Shown here piece after piece: positions 22,558 to 34,108 of a DNA stretch of 64,000 bases. The stretch is from positions 124,001 through 188,000 of the forward strand of contig FWCC01000068.1 of assembly GCA_900169235.1 (NCBI GenBank), read 5' to 3'. Position 1 is the stretch's first letter. Every line of letters begins with the position of its first letter. This DNA is from Zarea fungicola. Lineage: Eukaryota > Ascomycota > Sordariomycetes > Hypocreales > Cordycipitaceae. A model generated the notes under the pieces. That model saw only the letters and a list, made by a program, of their open reading frames with translations. It ran no database searches and had not been told where the DNA came from. The translations under genes were made by a program, and so were the position numbers.

Positions 22558-23189
22558 GTCAGCCCCTAGCTGTGAGGAACTATGAGCAACTTATTCAAAG
22601 CTCTTTATCCTCGTGTCTGTTTGAAGACATGCGAATTGAACACTTGATCTATATATAATAGTGAAATATTTTGAATTGCCATTTACTATGGATGAGTTGC
22701 CGGGCACGCAGTAGTACAATTCCATTTATGTCCAGATATTTCACCAATGGGAGCTCACTGTCAATCATCTTTATTGCAGCAGCATATAACTATAGATGTC
22801 ATCCTCTCGCTGTAGAGAGGCCTATATTTTAATTGTCAATCTTGAACTTTTGTCTACGAGTACGAGGCGAGTTGTGAGTGATGGAGTTGTTGCCGAGGCT
22901 CGCCGCTGCTTAAGTGGCGCTGGACCCTGCACGGACCACTCACTCTACGAGCAGCGGCACAGCCTAGAAGGAAAGAAAAGACTGGCCAGTCATTCACAAG
23001 CCGTTGGCGGCGGGGGAATATGCATCAGCCCGGTCCCTCAAATACCGGACTTGGGGATGACTAGCCGACCGCCGGGAGAAAAAAAATTAACAACTCTCTT
23101 TGACTAGACGCATCCTATTTCTGGCCACACCTTCCTTACCTACAATCATAGTTGCATTTTACTTATCGAGAAACATCCATGCTGGAGCA
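22558..23189. other. Intergenic upstream of FAD synthetase
   Basis: About 630 bp between two genes on the plus strand. A longer frame could be drawn from a TTG at 23101, but the first in-frame ATG at 23190 is taken as the start of the next gene. Confidence 0.5.
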
Positions 23190-24177
23190 ATGACGCAAAC
23201 CATGACCAGTACACACACAAACGGCGCCTCTGCGCACAGCCTGGGGACCTCGCTGGCCCGCACCGAAGATGGCGCTTCGTCGTTACCGGCTGTATGCGCC
23301 GGGCTACGGCGCAAGGTTCTGGCCTTTCTCGACACACCTTCGGCAGACGAGGCGACGAGAAGGACACAAGAGCAAACACGGGTATCGCTACAAGTCGTCG
23401 AGGAGGCATTAAAACGCTATAAGTAGGCTCTTCTCGCATCTCTCGGTTAACCCCGCGCAAGCCGGTTGACCTTGTGGCCTAACGCTGCCAAGTTGCTAAC
23501 ACGTCATCTGTCGCGCACAGATTCGAAGAGCTGTCGCTCTCTTATAACGGCGGAAAAGATTGCCTCTGCCTGCTGGTGCTCCTGCTAGCATGCCTGCCAA
23601 CACTGACATCCACAACCGGCAAATCGCCGACGCCGGACGGTATCATGCCTCGGATCCAGGCCATGTACATCGCCCCGCCTGATCCGTTCCCCGAAATTGA
23701 AGAATTCGTCGCAGATTCAACAAATGAGTATCATCTTGATCTAAAGCAATATACAATGGCGATGCGACCCGCCTTGGATGCGTATCTGGCCGACACCAAA
23801 TCTATCAAGGCCATCTTCATGGGCACTCGACGAACCGACCCATATAGCGAACACCTGGAGCACTTTAGCATGACTGACGCAGGCTGGCCGCAATTCATGC
23901 GTGTCAACCCCATGGTTGACTGGCATTATGTAGATATATGGATTGTAGGTCGACATGACGGGCGGGACCATTCTCAGCAAAGTACTAACGAGGACAGTTC
24001 CTGCGCCAATTGGACATTCCATACTGCAACTTGTATAACCTCGGCTACACATCGCTCGGCGGCACGAGCAACACGAAACCGAACCCAAAATTGGCCATTG
24101 ATGCCGAAAGCACGAAATTCCGACCAGCATATGATTTGACTCGAGACGAAGACGAGAGACTAGGACGTGGACGGTAG
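23190..24177 (+). CDS. fad1: FAD synthetase (FMN adenylyltransferase)
   Basis: Three exons (23190-23422, 23521-23944, 23998-24177) give 278 residues. The protein belongs to the PAPS-reductase-like adenylyltransferases. The nucleotide-binding loop SYNGGKDC is at residues 85-92 and is followed by [69 protein letters not shown] and the [16 protein letters not shown] tail. It transfers AMP from ATP to FMN to make FAD, an essential last step of flavin cofactor synthesis, normally in the cytosol. The first intron falls just before [13 protein letters not shown]. The N-terminal 60 residues are poorly conserved, so the exact start is less certain than the rest. Confidence 0.9.
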
Positions 24178-25439
24178 CGTCTCTACAGAACATACATAGA
24201 GGACCACTGGATTCGGGTGCGCATAGATAATAGAGCATCCGGGAAATTGTACCAGTACAATCAAGAATTCAAAGACAAGCCACTTGAATTTCTCGGTTTC
24301 GATAAGAGTTCTTTTCTCGCTGGACAGTAGACCCTCGGCTGTGATTCAATTACTGGTTCACCAGATACCGATAGGACACCGGTTCTGCTTTTGTGATCAT
24401 GCACTTGTATATCTGTAAACAGGAGAGCAAGAACAGTCAGAAGAGCCTGTGAAGCCAATCATTTAGTTAACGGCTAGTAAGGTCTTTTGTGACAGCCCCC
24501 GCTTGATGCCTGGATTCCTGTAGTGATGATTCTTGTGCGCGTCGTGGTTTTTCAGTGCCTCTGTGCCGCTGTTGATCCAGCTTAGCCACTTCTAAGCCAA
24601 CGCTGAAGGATGAATATGAAACCAAATTAGGGGTATTGGTTGCTTTTTGCACTTCTGTGGTGAGTGCTGAGATTTTTACAACAAAGCAATGTTCGCCTGG
24701 TTGGGTTAAATGCCAGAAAGAAGATGGTGATAGGTCACTGGGAGAAACTGCCGCCCACAGGCACAATCTTGTTTGGGCATGGCGTCGATACTTTGACAGC
24801 AAAGGTTGGCGCACGGGGCAGAGGTACTTTGTTCGCACTCATGCTAGCACAGAAAATAGAGGTACCGAGGGCGGCAGACCAACCGGAGAGCCACCAGCCC
24901 ACTCCCCGGGTAAAACGGTGGGCTCCAGGGGAAGAAGAGGGGGGCAAGATTGGGGCAGGGGCGGTCAACCCAGCGGCAGGCCAACGCCCAGCAGCTGGCG
25001 GCTGGTGGTTGGTTGGGTGCGCCCCTGAGCCCTCCCCTGAAGGCACTGTTGGGCAAGTCCCCAAGAACTACGGAGTAGAAGCACTGACACTGCTAATATT
25101 TCCGCGCTAGCAGGTACAACGCTATGGTCCCGGCGTGAAATTGCTCTAATGTCTGGCCATTCTGCCCACCACGACCTTCTCCCCTTTTAGCAATCAGCAC
25201 GTACCACACATCGCTCTTCGTGCTTCTCCTTGAGCCCTTCCTCAATCCATCATCCCGCCAACGGCTTTCTTTCTTTCCTGGTTGTGCAAAACCAGTTCAA
25301 TCACTCTTCCCGGTCCATTGCAAGTTGGGTTCTCAGCACGGCAGACTTTACGTCTTGTTTCTCTTTTAGCCCATCTTTTACCGCCCCCATCGATTTGCGA
25401 CTTCAAGAAAGCCTCAGGGGCTAAGAACCGTTTGACAAG
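24178..25439. other. Intergenic, septin promoter side
   Basis: About 1.26 kb. A purine-rich G-tract region lies at about 24840-25000, and a TACGGAGTA motif at 25069-25077. The last 250 bp are pyrimidine-rich and probably form the septin leader. No gene seen. Confidence 0.5.
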
Positions 25440-27106
25440 ATGGCCTCCGCTGTACGTGCCCAATTCCGCAATGCCAGGCTCGACCAGCGAAGCTCAAGCA
25501 TAGGCCGCTACTCGAGCTGCGCAAGATTTTTTTTATTGCTCGATGTGTTAAAGATGGCATCTGTCTTCCTGATGCAGCAAAGCTTAAATTGAAGCAGACA
25601 AGCTAACATCGCACCCCGCCTCGTAGATGATCCGACGCAAGAAGAATGTCAAGAAGGGTATTCAGTTCTGCCTGATGGTTTGCGGTGCTTCTGGAACAGG
25701 TGCGTTTCGAATAACCCCCCAGCCTTTCGAGATAAATCAGAATCAAGGCCTACTGGCGGGACCTCTACCGAATCGTCGCAAAAGCTGATACGACTCCTCA
25801 GGCCGTACCACTTTTGTCAACACCCTATGTGGCCAAGACGTTCTCCAGCACAAGGACGCCGATGATGCGCACGATGCCCATCTCGAAGAAAGTGTCAAGA
25901 TCAAGCCTGTCACCGTTGGTACGATGCGCTCCGAATTTACATTGGCGTATAACATTCAACATTCTAACTCTCTCTAGAACTCGAGCTTGACGAGGAGGGC
26001 ACCCGCATCTCCCTCACCATTGTCGATACCCCTGGATTCGGTGACCAGATTGATAACGAGGCAAGGTATGATGCCAATTCAGTAGCACCGTCTGTGGCAT
26101 CAAGTGTCAACCTCTAACTTGCATTAGCTTCTCTGAGATTGTTGGATACCTCGAGAGACAATATGACGATATTTTGGCTGAGGAGTCTCGAATCAAGCGT
26201 AACCCGCGATTCAGAGACAACCGCGTGCACGCCATGCTCTACTTCATTACCCCCACTGGTCACGGGTATGTGATAGCCTCCTCGTCGTAACTAGTCGCGT
26301 CCCTGTCCTAACCGGATTCAGCCTCCGCGAACTTGACATTGAGCTCATGAAGCGCCTTGCCCCCCGTGTTAACGTCATCCCTGTCATCGGACGTGCCGAC
26401 TCGCTCACCCCCACCGAGCTCGCCGAGTCCAAGAAGCTGGTCATGGAGGATATTGAACATTACAGGATCCCAGTCTACAACTTCCCCTACGATGTTGATG
26501 AGGACGACGAGGATACCGTGGAGGAGAATGCCGAACTCCGCGGTCTTATGCCCTTCGCTATTGTCGGCTCCGAAGACATCGTCGAGATTGGCGGCAAGAA
26601 GGTCCGCGCCCGTCAGTATCCTTGGGGTGTTGTCGAGGTTGACAACCCGCGCCATTCTGACTTCCTCGCCATCCGCTCCGCTCTGCTCCACAGCCATCTT
26701 GCCGATTTGAAAGAAATTACCCACGACTTCCTATACGAGAACTACCGTACCGAGAAGCTCTCCAAAAGCGTTGACGGAGCTGCCGGGTGAGTTCTTTTTT
26801 TTTTTTTTTTTTTTCGCCGCCACTGCTACAAGTTTTGTGATGCTAACTATCTCTAGTGTGGATAGCTCTATGAACCCCGAGGACCTGGCCTCTCAGTCTG
26901 TTCGTCTCAAGGAGGAGCAGCTCCGCCGTGAGGAGGAGAAGCTTCGCGAGATTGAGATCAAGGTCCAGCGCGAGATTAACGAGAAGCGCCAGGAACTTCT
27001 CGCCCGTGAGTCGCAGCTCCGCGAGATCGAGGCTCGTATGCAGCGCGAGGCGTCGGCCCACACAAACCTCAACAGCCTTTCCGAGAACGGCAAGCAGGAA
27101 GAGTAA
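25440..27106 (+). CDS. Septin, Cdc11/AspA class
   Basis: Seven exons: 25440-25451, 25627-25699, 25802-25918, 25978-26065, 26128-26265, 26322-26786 and 26857-27106. They give 380 residues in phase. The first exon encodes only MASA. The septin GTPase domain follows a polybasic stretch (IRRKKNVKK) that binds phosphoinositides. G1 is GASGTGRTT (residues 24-32), G3 DTPGFGD, G4 GRAD, and the septin element includes GVVEVDNPRHSDFLAIRSALLHSHLADLKEITHDFLYENYR. A C-terminal coiled coil (about 325-372) is rich in Glu, Arg and Leu heptads. The Arg in the P-loop (GRT rather than GKS/T) is the mark of the Cdc11 group, which caps the septin rod. A long poly-T run (26792-26814) lies in the last intron. Confidence 0.92.
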
Positions 27107-27907
27107 AGGAAACCACATGTGGAGTATTTACACCACCATTGTGGTGTCTTGGTCTGTTTATGCTTGAGCCCAAGGCGTTGGTGTTTTCTGTTCTTTGATT
27201 GAGAGGCAGGAATATAAGCATACGGCTATGGACCTGCCGTATCAGTGCTTGAATTTAGTTCCCCCGAATATGTTACAAAAAAAACCTGTCTATGAATGCA
27301 ACGACTTTGGAGGCCAGTGGCCAAATCTTTGCGACAAGAGCCGTTGGTAGACGAGGTCGCCAGATGAGCAGCATTACAGATGTAAGGGTGCATTGGAGGC
27401 GGCAGAGCTCTGGTAAGAAAAAGTGGAATGGGCCATGGCAGAGATAACAATTTATGTATGTATAGCAGAGGGTGGCATGGATTCGCAAGAGTGACTTATC
27501 CGAGCTGCTTGTGCGTGTGCGCATAAATGTGTCGGTGTAGCCTGAATGGCTCTTTAATTATTTTCCTTTTAGTGTTTTTAGTGGACCTAATGCAGATATC
27601 CGGTATACTTTTGCAAAATCGAGAAAAGAACTGATAGAGAGTGAGTCTATTAACCTGTGTTTTTGAGGTGTCCGGGAATAGGAAGAGGCCAGAGCTCCCA
27701 AGCTTTAGGAGTGGCAGGAAAGGTTGCTTCCGCTCAAGACAATTATGGCTGGGGAGATTATCGAGGCGCCCTCAGCGCTACCAACTGCCTTTTGCATGAC
27801 TCTCATATTCCAGTAAGCATGATATGTCTGAGTTTTAAGATTGTGATTGCTTAAACTACGTTAAATATCATACTAACAGATCAAGATATTACTGCGATAA
27901 GGCCAAC
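27107..27907. other. Intergenic between convergent septin and ams1
   Basis: About 800 bp between convergent genes, presumably two 3' untranslated regions. No open frame of interest. Confidence 0.55.
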
Positions 27908-30900
27908 TTATAACTGGAGTCGAACACTCATAAGCTCAAACGGTTTCAGTGATATGGCGACCTCCCCACTAGTAACCGTCAACTCCTCCTCGTCGTCCTC
28001 CAGAATATTGGTTTTAAATGCTTTCTTTACTGGGAGAGAAGACACAATCTTGGCAGTGCTGGAGCCACCGAGAGATTCATACACACGAAGAATAATCGAC
28101 TTTCCATCTCGCTTCGTGAGAGGATAGTGACCGTGAAGCTCCGCGTCGTCCTCAGCACGCTTGATCGTTTCGAGGACAACATTTCGTGGACCTTCGAGCT
28201 TGATGCTGCCCAGGACCAGGTTGCTACTGCTAATGGCATCCTTTGTAGCAGCAACAACTCGCAAGGGGTAGTTAAAGTTGTATCCTGCCTGCTTCACGGC
28301 GGCCTCGGAGAAGCCACCCTTGTGAGGGGCAATGGCGTACTGGAAAAACTGCTTGCCCATGTCGGCGTTGGCATCGGGGGCCTTTGGTGAACGCAGCAGC
28401 GACAAGCGCTGGACGTTGCCCTGCGTCTCAAAGCCGTACTTGCAGTTGTTGAGGATGGACACACCGTAGCCAAACTCGGAGAGGTCTGCAAAGTTGTGGC
28501 AGATGACCTCGAATTTGGCATAGTCCCACGAGGTATTGTAGTGGTTGGCCGAGCGGGTGACGCCAAACTGGGAGTCGTAGGTGGCGTGGTCGCTGTGGAT
28601 GTTCCATGGGAACTCGGCCTTGAGGAAGCGCCGCGACTCGTGCCAGTCCACCTCGCAGGAGATTTTGAGCTGCGTGAAGACGTCGTTACTGCCTTCCTTC
28701 AAGGCAGGCGACGCGACGTATGCGTCGAGGGAGATGGTGGACTTGATCCAGCTGTCGTCGTTGATCTTGTGGTGGACAAGGAGGGCGGCGCGCAGGGGAC
28801 CGTCCTCGATGACCTCCACGGTACCCTCGCCGAGATACTGCGGAGTCTCCAAATGGTAAATCTCCACGTCCCACGCATCCCAGTACGTCATTGCCTGGTC
28901 ATAGAATAGGACGAGCTTGTTGGCGCGCTCACCCTCCGCAACTAGCTCACGGCCGATGTCGAGGTCAATCAGGCTGGTAATTTCACCGCCGGCGATAGTC
29001 ACCTGGAGCTTCTCATTGGAGAGAACATAGCGGCCTTCGCTGGTCTTTTTGAGAGTGACGCGGGTAGCCTTAGCGGCTGTGGCATCAACAATAGAGCCCA
29101 AGCCGGCGGCTGGTACATGTGCAATTGCGTAGGTGCCAGAGGATGAGCTCTTTTGGCCACCTTCGACGTTGAAATCACCAGGGATGTGTATAATCTCAGA
29201 GCGTGGCCACTGGAGCGTATTGAGTAGGGCAACGTCAAGGCCGGCGGATGCAGTGCTGGACAGCTTGAGCTCCTTTAGCAAGTCGTCATAAATTTTGTTG
29301 CCGTTGGCAAACAGCTCCTTATACAATGCGCCAGCATCCTCATAGACCATCTCGATGGCACTGCCAGGCACTACGTCGTGGAAGTGACACAGCAAAATTG
29401 TCTGCCACAGGTCATCAAACTCATACTTGGGGTATTTGAAGTTTGAGTTTGTAGCGCTGACGACGGTAGCGAGGTATTCGAGATCGTGGAGCAGCTTTTC
29501 GGCATTGCGGTTGTTGAGCTTGGTGCGAGCTTGCGAAGTATAGCAGCCTCGGCACGATTCGAGGTAGATTTCGCCATGCCAGGTGGCAAAGTCCTTGGAG
29601 TTTGCCTCAAGTTCCTCGAAGAAAGCCTCTGGCGAGGTGATCTTCAGATCGGGCAGCTGCCCACCCATTGTCTCAGCCGCACCTTGCCATCGACGAGCAC
29701 GCTCCAGCATGCTGGCGTGAGGGCCACCACCGCCATCACCATTGCCAAACAGATACATGGACCGCTTGTCTTCTCTCAAGCTCTTGTGATTGGCTGAGCT
29801 CATGGTAATTTCCTCCCCGTTCATCTGCCCAGTGTATGTGTCGGTCGGCGGCAAATGGGCAATCAACTGGCTGCCATCCAAGCCAACCCACTTGAAAGAG
29901 GTATGCGGGAAGACGTTGACACTGTTCCAGGACATCTTTTGGGTGACAAAGTACTTCATGCCGGCGGAGCGGGCAAGCTGAGGGAGCTGCGCAGAGTAAC
30001 CAAAGGTATCTGGGATCCAGAAGACGCGGCAGCGCTTCTCAAAGTTGGATTGGAAGAAGCGCTGGCCATGAACAAACTGTCTGACGAGCGACTCGCCGGA
30101 GGGGTAGTAGCTGTCAAACTCAACCCATGAGCCACCAACAGGGATGAAGTTGCCGGACTTGGCTTTTTCTTGAACGCGCTTGAAGATGGCCGGATAGTCT
30201 TCTTTCAGCCACTTGTACTGCTGCGCAGTGCTGGCGGCGAAATGATGCTCTGGGTAACGATCCATGAGGTCAACTTGGGTGGACCAGGACCTAGCTACCT
30301 TGCGCTTTGTCTCGGCAAAAGGCCACAGCCAAGCCGTGTCAATATGGCAATGGCCGACAGCCCATACCTGTGGGTTCGCAGATTTGTACACGTTGTCGCT
30401 CTTAACAAGGTCACCGACAGCCCCCTTTGCAATTTCGCGACATTTATGAAGACTTGCTTCGTCGCCTCGTTTAAACGCGTTGATAATATCGTTTCCAATG
30501 CGGAAGGCCTGCTGAGCTTCCCATGAGTCGTAGGGAAGATGGACAGTAATATCCTTGATGATGAAGTAGTCCCAGTATAAGTCCCAGGCAACTGTGCGCG
30601 GGATCTTGAGCTCTGCCTGCTCGAGGAGGAAAGTCTTGTGAGGGTCAGGCGGCTTGGTAAAGGAGTCGAGATCCAACATGACATCGCCTTTGTCTGAAGC
30701 CTCGGGGTGGCATCCAAACATGCCGTTGATGGATGCCTCAATGTAAAAGATGTGTTCAACGCCAGCCTTCCAGGCCTTTGGGATGATGAAGTCCACACGC
30801 CTATCTCGCCAGTGGCCACCAGTGAGTCCGTGAATCGGTGTACCATCCTCAAGATAGATCAGGCCCTCGCCGCCAATGTTGAAGTGAAACTCAACGCGGT

Positions 30901-31249
30901 CTTCATCCTTGTACTTCTCGGGGATCGTGATGTGTACTCGGAACCAGTGTGTGCTCCAAGCCGGTCCAAAGATCTCGCCAACCTTGGCTGGACGGAAGGC
31001 ATCCTGGTTCTGGACGGCGATGGAGAAGCCGGGTCGCTTGAGGTCGGCGATGGCGTTGACAAAGAGCTTAACGTTGGCTTCGCTGCGCAGAGTGTCCTTC
31101 CAGAGCATGGACTGGAGATTGATGTTGGACCATTGGCCCTCTGAAGTAAAGCCCTTGATTCGGTTATGGGAGATGAGGGGGGCAGCGTGGCCCTTGGGCT
31201 TGCGCTCAAAGCGCGGTAGACTGGCTTGGTTTTCAGCTGAGACACCCAT
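27908..31249 (-). CDS. ams1: Alpha-mannosidase, GH38, Ams1 type
   Basis: A single exon of 1113 residues, the typical size for fungal Ams1. The GH38 catalytic domain shows the zinc-binding GHCHIDTAWLWPF, the nucleophile block FWIPDTFGYSAQLPQ and the HFHDVVPGSAIEMVYEDA stretch. The middle and C-terminal beta domains follow. There is no signal peptide, as expected for Ams1. In yeast it is made in the cytosol and reaches the vacuole as a selective cargo of the Cvt/autophagy route, where it trims free oligomannosides and glycoprotein glycans. The start ATG at 31249 is followed by MGVSAENQASLPRFERKPKGH, which reads into the conserved RIKGFTSEGQWS block. Confidence 0.95.
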   Translation of the reverse strand: MGVSAENQASLPRFERKPKGHAAPLISHNRIKGFTSEGQWSNINLQSMLWKDTLRSEANVKLFVNAIADLKRPGFSIAVQNQDAFRPAKVGEIFGPAWSTHWFRVHITIPEKYKDEDRVEFHFNIGGEGLIYLEDGTPIHGLTGGHWRDRRVDFIIPKAWKAGVEHIFYIEASINGMFGCHPEASDKGDVMLDLDSFTKPPDPHKTFLLEQAELKIPRTVAWDLYWDYFIIKDITVHLPYDSWEAQQAFRIGNDIINAFKRGDEASLHKCREIAKGAVGDLVKSDNVYKSANPQVWAVGHCHIDTAWLWPFAETKRKVARSWSTQVDLMDRYPEHHFAASTAQQYKWLKEDYPAIFKRVQEKAKSGNFIPVGGSWVEFDSYYPSGESLVRQFVHGQRFFQSNFEKRCRVFWIPDTFGYSAQLPQLARSAGMKYFVTQKMSWNSVNVFPHTSFKWVGLDGSQLIAHLPPTDTYTGQMNGEEITMSSANHKSLREDKRSMYLFGNGDGGGGPHASMLERARRWQGAAETMGGQLPDLKITSPEAFFEELEANSKDFATWHGEIYLESCRGCYTSQARTKLNNRNAEKLLHDLEYLATVVSATNSNFKYPKYEFDDLWQTILLCHFHDVVPGSAIEMVYEDAGALYKELFANGNKIYDDLLKELKLSSTASAGLDVALLNTLQWPRSEIIHIPGDFNVEGGQKSSSSGTYAIAHVPAAGLGSIVDATAAKATRVTLKKTSEGRYVLSNEKLQVTIAGGEITSLIDLDIGRELVAEGERANKLVLFYDQAMTYWDAWDVEIYHLETPQYLGEGTVEVIEDGPLRAALLVHHKINDDSWIKSTISLDAYVASPALKEGSNDVFTQLKISCEVDWHESRRFLKAEFPWNIHSDHATYDSQFGVTRSANHYNTSWDYAKFEVICHNFADLSEFGYGVSILNNCKYGFETQGNVQRLSLLRSPKAPDANADMGKQFFQYAIAPHKGGFSEAAVKQAGYNFNYPLRVVAATKDAISSSNLVLGSIKLEGPRNVVLETIKRAEDDAELHGHYPLTKRDGKSIILRVYESLGGSSTAKIVSSLPVKKAFKTNILEDDEEELTVTSGEVAISLKPFELMSVRLQL

Positions 31250-32022
31250 GTCGAGAACTTGGTTGTTTTCTTTTCTTCGAGTAATTTGGACAAGAAGGAA
31301 CTGGGTAGAGGCAAAGGAAAGGGGCCAAGAACGTGTATTGCCACCTCACTAGTCCTCTTGTATGATGCTAACACTCTTTGCTATGCAATTCCCTTTCAAT
31401 GAACTGCGCAGAGTATTCTTAAGTACTTTGCAAGCTTCTGCCGCTTGCTTGCCGCTGTGGCATTGCTCATGATTTGCAGGCCAAGTCCACTTCTGTTAGC
31501 AGACATTTTGTTCGGTAAAGCAACCGAGTTTGGCAGCGGTTCATTTGCGGTGCCAGCTCTTGGCAAGCTTCCATACGTGTAATTGTTCTTTTACAACATG
31601 GATGCCGCATGAGTCGCCGAGGAAGTAACGCGCCACAAATGCAGCCAGGCAACCAAAGCGTCCATCACCGGGAACCCCCACACTCATCTTCTCCGCATCC
31701 CCTCAATTCGAACAACGCCACCAGACGCCGCCGCAGTTAATTCCCGGCTCAACCGGCTATTTGTTCCAAAGCGTTCACTTAGTCGACGTCGCTCCGCTCC
31801 CCGGTTTATGTGGCGTAATGGTCAGACTGCACAAGGACGCCCTGCAAACGGGACTGAATCAGGTCCAGGGATACTAATCTAATTCCCCGCACTCCGCATT
31901 CAATGCTGCCAGGATCAAGTTCATATAAGTAATTGTGATTTGGCAATACGACCCCAGACCCCATCGATCGCTCGACATTCCCCATCTTTTGTTTATCTTT
32001 TTGCTTCTGTGTCGGCAACACG
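31250..32022. promoter_or_regulatory. Divergent promoter region of ams1 and a regulator gene
   Basis: About 770 bp between divergent genes. It is GC-rich near 31680-31750 with several CCG/CGG triplets, the half-sites Zn2Cys6 proteins often use, but no single site can be defended. Confidence 0.45.
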
Positions 32023-34108
32023 ATGAAGAACGGTGTCGAGACGAGGGCTTCAAGGTCAAGGACTGGTATGTGTTTACCTGTGTGCAAGTGGGCTTTGGCA
32101 GACTCAAGTTGCTGACTCTCCTTTGGAGGCTGGTGCGAAATCCCCTCGCCGTCTCTTTCCAGGATTCCCTGTCGCTGCATGTTACTAAAAATTGCAAATT
32201 TAGTCTTACCTGTCGGAAGAGACATCTAAAGTGTCAGTTTGGCGAGCTTCCCCATACATACGTCTCGTGGTCTGACTAGAGTAGGCAATGAAGAACGGCC
32301 AAAATGCAAGCGCTGCGTGGCGTCAAACCGACCTTGTCAATATCCTTTCATTGAATCAATCACACCGGATTTGGACCATGATCCGTTCGTTTTCCCTGAT
32401 AGCCAGCAATGGATTCAGCCGCCTCGAACACGTGAGTTGCAGGCACAGACAGCGCCATTTCCCATGTCATTCACAAATAATAATTTACGTGGATCTCGGC
32501 TAATTCCTGCCAGTTTACTTCATAAGCGAAGTTCTTATTCCCTCGGAACAGGGATCGGATAGGAACCCCGAAAGGGCCGAGCTGCGGCCGGTCTACCGAC
32601 GGCGGCGGAGAAAGTCTTCGGTGCAGTCGTTGCGCGCTGACGGGTATTATTCAGGTACGCATGAAGCATAGGTGGCATCTCGGCTCTCCCCTTGCCCCAG
32701 ACTACCAATTAGCCCATGTCCTGATGCAGCTCGTTTTCAGGGTCCTTGCCATCTCCCACGTCCACCTCGTCTGACCGCGAAGAGGGTGACATGAAGTCTC
32801 CTGGTCCGGAAATACATCTCTTCCCAGGCCTGGAACGCAGTGCCGGCTCTCCTGACGAAAATGGGTACATTCGATCAGTATACATTCCAGGGCCGTACAA
32901 ACCCATTGAAGACCCGCAGATTTCGTATCTTATACAGTACTACATGTATAATATTGCCCCATGGGTGAGTGAATTTCCTTCCACAGCCACCCAACCTAGA
33001 TCAAAATGGCTGCGTGGTTACATTATAATTCAGTGCACTGTAGATCTCTAACGTGAATTCAAACTAGCTGGACCTGACCGATCCATTGTGCCACTTTGCT
33101 CGGCGAGTGCCGCACATGGCAATCCGTTGTCCAATGCTGCAGAATGCGATCTTAGCGCTGGCTTCCAGCAGAATCATCCGAGTCGAGAAGCAGAATGCGG
33201 TTAAACTCGAACCGCTGGCGCCAAATCGGTACTATGACACGTGTATGGGCTACCTTATCCGGGCGCTAGAGGTACCAGACATTGTTGTCGATGAGGCGAT
33301 CCCCGTGACTACCGTCATCTTGCATACGTATGAGATTTTTGAGGGACATTCTGACAGCCAGAACCATCTCAGGGGCACCATGTCTGTCTTTTCTCACCAG
33401 CGACATCGCCTCGGCAGGCCCGGCATCCGACGCACCACGTTCTGGACGTATATTCGCCAGGAGATCATTGTGGCGCTGCAGTCCAAGCTGCCTACTAACA
33501 TTGATGTGGCGTCCTGGCAGGGTGACATGTACTGGGGCGAAGACAGCGACGACGCGTGGGCGAACCGCATGTCGTGGCTGATGGTCAAGGTGGTCAATTT
33601 CTACTTTAGCGAGCACGAGAACCGGCATGCCGCTGACGAAGCAGCGCAGTTTTTGCAGCACGAGGTCAATACCTGGCGGGATCAGGCGCCCATGACCATG
33701 GGGCCTGTCTGCACGCTGGACGCCGGCATGTGCGACGAGGAGCCGTTCCCCATCATATCCTACACATGCTTGTGGCACTTTATCGGCATGCAGTTCTACC
33801 ACCTGGCGAGCATGCTCCTGGCACTGAAGTGTGCGCCGTCAACGATGGCCGGCGACGACGTGCTGTCGCATGCGCGCCAGATCTGCGGCGCAGCCATTAC
33901 ACTCGGCAAGAGAAGCCCTGGCGCCATGATCAACTCCATTGGGCCGCTGCTGGTGTGCGGCCAGGTGCTGCGACTTCCGAGCGAACGCATGCGCCTGTTG
34001 AACCTGCTAACAGAGATTGGGACCGTGACAGGCTGGCCCGTCAGCAGCGAGACGAGTGACTTATTGCAAGGCTGGAGCTACAATGGGTCTGACAATATAG
34101 CGACGTAG
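32023..34108 (+). CDS. Zn2Cys6 transcription factor, possibly broken at exon 1/2
   Basis: Canonical exons are 32023-32065, 32204-32232, 32285-32431, 32514-32654, 32741-32964 and 33068-34108. Exons 2-6 join in phase and read the zinc cluster LTCRKRHLKCNEERPKCKRC...RPCQYP. After that come an acidic/Ser-rich linker and a fungal TF domain (YYMYNIAPWLDLTDPLCHFARRVPHMAIRCPMLQNAILALAS) like that of the acriflavine-resistance regulator Acr-2. Exon 1 ends RASRSRTG, which in this family is followed by CLTC. Here the exon-2 acceptor leaves only the last base of that first Cys codon, so the total is 1625 nt, one short of a multiple of three (a 4-nt loss would explain it). Either the zinc cluster is damaged, an odd donor (AT|GTGTTT) is used with Ile replacing Cys, or the sequence has an error. 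It lies directly upstream of a sugar porter on the same strand. Confidence 0.75.
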
